From Halichondria panicea (lineage: Eukaryota > Porifera > Demospongiae > Suberitida > Halichondriidae), in contig NC_087388.1 in assembly GCF_963675165.1 (NCBI RefSeq), forward strand, positions 1,218,800 to 1,282,799: a stretch of 64,000 nt of DNA, read 5' to 3'. The translations under genes were made by a program, and so were the position numbers. Positions 60,395-64,000 of this stretch are shown piece after piece. The notes under the pieces are model-generated. The model was not told the origin of the DNA and ran no database searches. It was given only the letters and a program-made list of their open reading frames with translations. Positions within the stretch are counted from its first letter, which is position 1, and each line of letters opens with the position of its first letter.

Positions 60395-60664
60395 TCAAAT
60401 TTCAACTTTACATTCGGGACACTTGGCCCTTTGCATCGCTCCCCCACACCCGCCAATTGCATAGGTGTGGCCATTGGGGCACTTGTACCATGCAATGGCC
60501 TTTCGGGAGGCCAATAGCCTGACTATCTCAAGTCTTTCTGTTTCGGACAGTCCGGTTGCTGGAATATTAGCAGCTTCATCAGCAGTCATGGGTCGCAGCT
60601 CACAATTTAGCTGCTTGTATATCAGCTTACTTTCGTCTTGCCATAATGACAGACCAATCACCAT
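60395..60664 (-). CDS. RZ-type zinc finger fragment (RNF213/ZNFX1 finger)
   Basis: The minus-strand frame of 89 codons ends with WYKCPNGHTYAIGGCGG and AKCPECKVEI. The spacing C-x3-H-x15-C-x2-C is that of the RZ zinc finger at the C-terminus of ZNFX1-like and RNF213-like proteins. The usual IGG-H tail is cut by the TGA. A helix-rich stretch (TADEAANIPATGLSETERLEIVRLL) precedes it. Upstream (to about 60751) another frame reads RVYKALKEEEWQLEKG. It is separated by a run of seven A near 60670, so a frameshift or an intron lies there. This is probably a gene remnant or the last exon of a gene not otherwise present. Confidence 0.65.
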   Translation of the reverse strand: MVIGLSLWQDESKLIYKQLNCELRPMTADEAANIPATGLSETERLEIVRLLASRKAIAWYKCPNGHTYAIGGCGGAMQRAKCPECKVEI

Positions 60665-60751
60665 CGTTTTTTTCCTGTCCCTTTTCCAACTGCCATTCCT
60701 CCTCTTTTAGAGCCTTGTATACACGACTTCGTTCCCTTCCACTAGTTAATC

Positions 60752-61259
60752 TCCTTGTATCATCTGGACTTCAGTGTCTTATCCACACGTATATAATACG
60801 TGCATATAGCTATAAGAGCAGCATTATGCACCCTCGTTTTGGATGAAAGCATCTTGGAGAGATAGTACAGCCAATCAGATGACATAACTATCATGTTTCG
60901 TCGATGAAACCAACTTGAAACAGCTGTGGCAATGTGTGTATTGTTAGTACATTAACAAGATAAAATAGCTAGCAAGAATACCTTCTCCTTCTTCATGTAT
61001 GGAACAACACTGCACACAGACACATGTAGCACAGCCTACATAATAATACAGAATCAAATTCCTAGTATATAATTAATGGATCTAACCATGCAGCAATCTG
61101 CTAAACCGCACCAATTAGTTTAGCACCAAGTCTATACCAGTGAATTCCAAGTGAGATAGCTACTGACTCGTAACAAACATTTTCATCATGTTTTTTCATA
61201 CAATAGTTATTATGCGCTTGCACCCCAGCAAAGCAGAACCTAATCATTGCAGTTTTATC
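60752..61259. other. Spacer, nothing recognised
   Basis: AT-rich sequence without a supported frame. It could hold diverged upstream parts of the minus-strand zinc-finger gene, but no motif was seen. Confidence 0.4.
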
Positions 61260-62345
61260 ACTCCATTTCCTGTTGTATTTCCCTTTACATTTTCAACATC
61301 CTGTTTGACTTGGTTTTGCACGAGCCCCTCCCACTCCAGTTAGATCAGACTTGGAAAAACAAGCTTTGAACATTTTACAAGCCTTGAACAATCAAGCAAA
61401 CAAACTGCAAGATTACACTAGACTAAAGTTTGACCCATCGTAAGGACTAGAGAAAGAGTGGTGAGTTATTGCAGCTTAGATTTATCTATGATTAATTAAT
61501 ACAACAGTTTTCAAACAAATTGTTTTATGATTATGATAATAGCTCTCATTATAAGTATGAAAAGGCTAATCCTGCCACTCATGTTTGGCCAGAATAACGT
61601 TTGTTTGAGTGTAAAACATGTACACCCCTGGTAAAACTTCTTATATTAATACTTAAATTGTAGATCTATAACTTAGTCTAAGAATAACTGTGGCAATACA
61701 GTTCTATACTAGGCAAGTGAATAACATGTAAAACTATAAGATATGAGAACACAGATAAACGAATGAGAGGGATGTAGCAACGCCCAGCACTAAGCTTTCG
61801 TTGGATAAAGGCTAGTTGCCTTTAATGAGCAAAAGGGGCGTGTGCACTCTAAAATGGATCAAGATTTCAATACATAGTCTATAGAGTTGCTTATGCAGAG
61901 TGATAAAGGATTGAGCTACAAAGAGGATGCTGTTTCCAGGTCTTTCTTTTTGATAACCAATGACGAGAAAATATACTTGCGTTCCACTTTCTAGTATACC
62001 TATAACCTGCAGTGTCCGGCTTGGAGCACGTTACCATAAGTAAGAGCAGCTAGGAGAGGTATATATGGAACCTTTTTGTAGACTTCTGACAAATGTTCTA
62101 TGGTAGATACCCATGCAGTAGTGTTGCGTGGGTGTATGTGTGCATGCTGCAAGATTAATCTTGTACGCTCTGGCCTCCTACAAGAAAACTATAAGCAGCC
62201 GATATCAGAATCATGCACGATGCCGTGTGTATATATACGTTTTTGAGTGAGACTGGCCTCAAACCAGAGGGTGTGACGTCACACACTGCACTAATTGCCT
62301 AGCATCACGTGAGGCATTGTCTATCCCTCTCTTTCAAGAATAAGC
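61260..62345. repeat. Third version of the spacer block
   Basis: It matches the 6051-7080 and 42.0-43.9 kb spacers (GGTTTTGCACGAGCCCCTCC, CAAACAAACTGCAAGATTAC, AAAGGGGCGTGTGCACT) but is more diverged. No gene is supported. Confidence 0.55.
62241..62335. promoter_or_regulatory. Conserved CRE-like/E-box block, copy 4
   Basis: GTGTGACGTCACACAC with the perfect CRE palindrome, then CTAGCATCACGTGAGGC. It is retained although the surrounding block has drifted. Confidence 0.35.
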
Positions 62346-63779
62346 AATAATATATTTTTGTACTTACTTCCTTGGCTTACAGACATCTCGTCGCACAAAA
62401 TAGTTGATTACATTACATTGTCACTGTCTAGTGTCTAACATATACCATTTCTTGTACGTAGGCTGCATACAATGTCATGTGTTTGTTTATCAAGTTGATA
62501 CTAATTAACCCTGTGTATGACATCATACATTATTTTGCATGCATGTGCACGGCCTATACAATGGTATTCATTTCAATGAAATTCATTTTTTGCAGCCCAT
62601 AATTATTGAGTAAGTCGTCAGGGATAAGAATTAGAATGCACAAACAAAAATTTGATATTGATAGGCACACACTAACAGGTGGATATAATGGCACGGGACG
62701 TACTGTAAACTAGCGAAAACTTAGATGAGCCATAATTATTATGGCATACTACTATAAAATCTCGCTAACAGACATCAAAGGGGGGAAAGACGTCTGGTAG
62801 ATGGGCCGCTTTTCATGGCCCATTTTGGAATGTTATCGCACCAATCAGATTGCCAGATTTTATAATGAAACATTCTGGGTATGGTTTTATGTAGAAAAGA
62901 AGTGTTCGCTATAGCAGCTAGAAGCTACACAAAAATGATTATTAAGCTGCTGCTAATACTGTACTTCTCTACTTAAACCGTTTTTTCTAGCATATTTAAT
63001 ACCTCGAGGCGTAGCCGCACGGGGGATACGTAAAGCTGGCTGTGCGTGGCCCAACGGTACAATGTAACGACAAATAACAGCTTCTATGGGCTTCTAGCCA
63101 CATTCTCTAGGATTTTAATTAGTGGAGGATTTGCAAAATAAAGTTAGTTTGACTCACCGTGAAGGCAGTTGCATTGCATTCTCTTCAGAATCTTTTATGC
63201 ATCGTCTGTGGGCATACTCAATTTATGTGTTAGCCTTGCACTAAAGCGTTATAGCTGTTTGATCATTGACAGGAAATACAAAATGACTAAAACTTCTACA
63301 TTCCTTGAAGATCATTAAGCTCCTCATCAAGAGCGTAACCAGGATTTTTCGAAAGAGGGGACAAAAAGTGATCGCTTATCAGCCATGCAGCGCCATAATT
63401 TTGAACGGAAGCCACACCTCTTAATAATAACGTCATAATTAAGTTCTCTACCTAGTTGGGTGTGGCTTGATGTTCTAGAAGGAGCTTTTAAATTAACGCT
63501 AAATTGTGTCTGGGCACAAATAAAACGCATGAATCTCGTATACAGTGGAACCTCCATAAACGGACACCATTGGGGAACAGCCTTTTTTCATAATTATGAG
63601 AAATGATACCACAGTATACAAATGTGCAAAATCTCACGAATAAAAATCACACACTTAGCGGGCTATGTCATGTGTGATCAGGAAACCAAATTAAATAGTT
63701 ACAAGCTAAAAGTCCTATAACTATGATCAGTTTCTGGCTCATGGGAATATTAAACAGAGGCAGTGATCATGAGAACACT
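62346..63779. other. Diverged spacer with transposon relics
   Basis: 62390-62640 matches 7810-8000 and 45170-45360 (TCATTTCAATGAAATTCATT). 63000-63040 carries a CTCGAGGCGTAGCCGCACGG repeat terminus. 63545-63570 (CAGTGGAACCTCCATAAACG) resembles a pogo/Tigger-type end, but no partner end was found. No gene is supported. Confidence 0.4.
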
Positions 63780-64000
63780 TCTTATCAGTCATTGTTTCCC
63801 CAACCAATTTTTGTACTAGATCTAGCTATATAAAGCTATGTATAGTTTTCCTATGTCATGACCGTGTAGCGTAGCAATTACGGAAATTCCTTAACATGAT
63901 GGTCGCAACCATTTGCCGCAGTCTTGTTTCCTGAGGATGTCTGGTTTCAGTTGGGAATGGGAAACCATGCATGCAAATACCTCTCAACCATGCTGCTAAT
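63780..64000. repeat. Start of a further copy of the spacer block, cut by window end
   Basis: It is nearly identical to 4971-5200, 32933-33180 and 40545-40790. The block therefore continues beyond the window. Confidence 0.75.

Noticed and set aside
63541..63570. Pogo/Tigger-type element end
   Set aside because: Only one end-like sequence was found and no matching inverted end within the window, so no element was called.
1..64000. tRNA or rRNA genes, LTR retrotransposons and autonomous transposases
   Set aside because: No T-arm/anticodon pattern, reverse transcriptase or transposase motif was found by eye. Diverged relics cannot be excluded.

Overview
The window looks like animal nuclear DNA, most likely a demosponge resembling Amphimedon. 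This is inferred from AT-rich sequence, many introns of 50-150 bp with GTAAGT donors, dense short inverted-repeat transposons, and the combination of ankyrin, Roc-COR GTPase, Ig-like and death domains. No rRNA, tRNA or other taxonomic marker was seen. Recognised genes are on the + strand, except one small zinc-finger fragment.

Two large genes dominate. Gene 1 (10523-25762) can be assembled into ten exons whose splice phases all agree, giving 3130 codons: ankyrin repeats, a Roc-like GTPase with COR-like tail, an Ig-like domain, a second Roc-COR GTPase, a second Ig-like domain, a SAM-like segment and two death domains. Gene 2 (48443-57174) has three exons and 2796 codons: a longer ankyrin array, the first kind of GTPase-COR, and two death domains. 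It resembles the non-kinase half of DAPK1. In both genes most ankyrin repeats belong to a nearly identical 306-bp (102-residue) super-repeat, about 8 copies in gene 1 and about 15 in gene 2.

Around them lie broken relatives. Copy A (1-2526), copy B (26484-30494) and copy C (34690-38106) are pseudogenes of the gene 2 type. Each is followed by a more decayed partial COR-death-death copy (A2, B2, C2), and gene 2 is followed by a similar one (D2). The broken copies share lesions, so a gene already broken was duplicated. Block B-B2-spacer and block C-C2-spacer form a tandem repeat of about 7.4 kb. On a larger scale, 1-16 kb and roughly 35.6-56.3 kb are a segmental duplication carrying the same order: broken copy, decayed copy, spacer, promoter, intact gene.

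The spacers hold several families of non-autonomous terminal-inverted-repeat elements. Comparing duplicated copies shows filled and empty sites. A block with a CRE-like palindrome and an E-box recurs four times. At 60395-60664 on the minus strand is an RZ-type zinc finger of the RNF213/ZNFX1 kind.

By family analogy the intact genes encode cytosolic GTPase scaffolds with ankyrin recognition arrays and death-domain outputs, in the style of innate-immune or cell-death hubs. That role is inferred, not shown.
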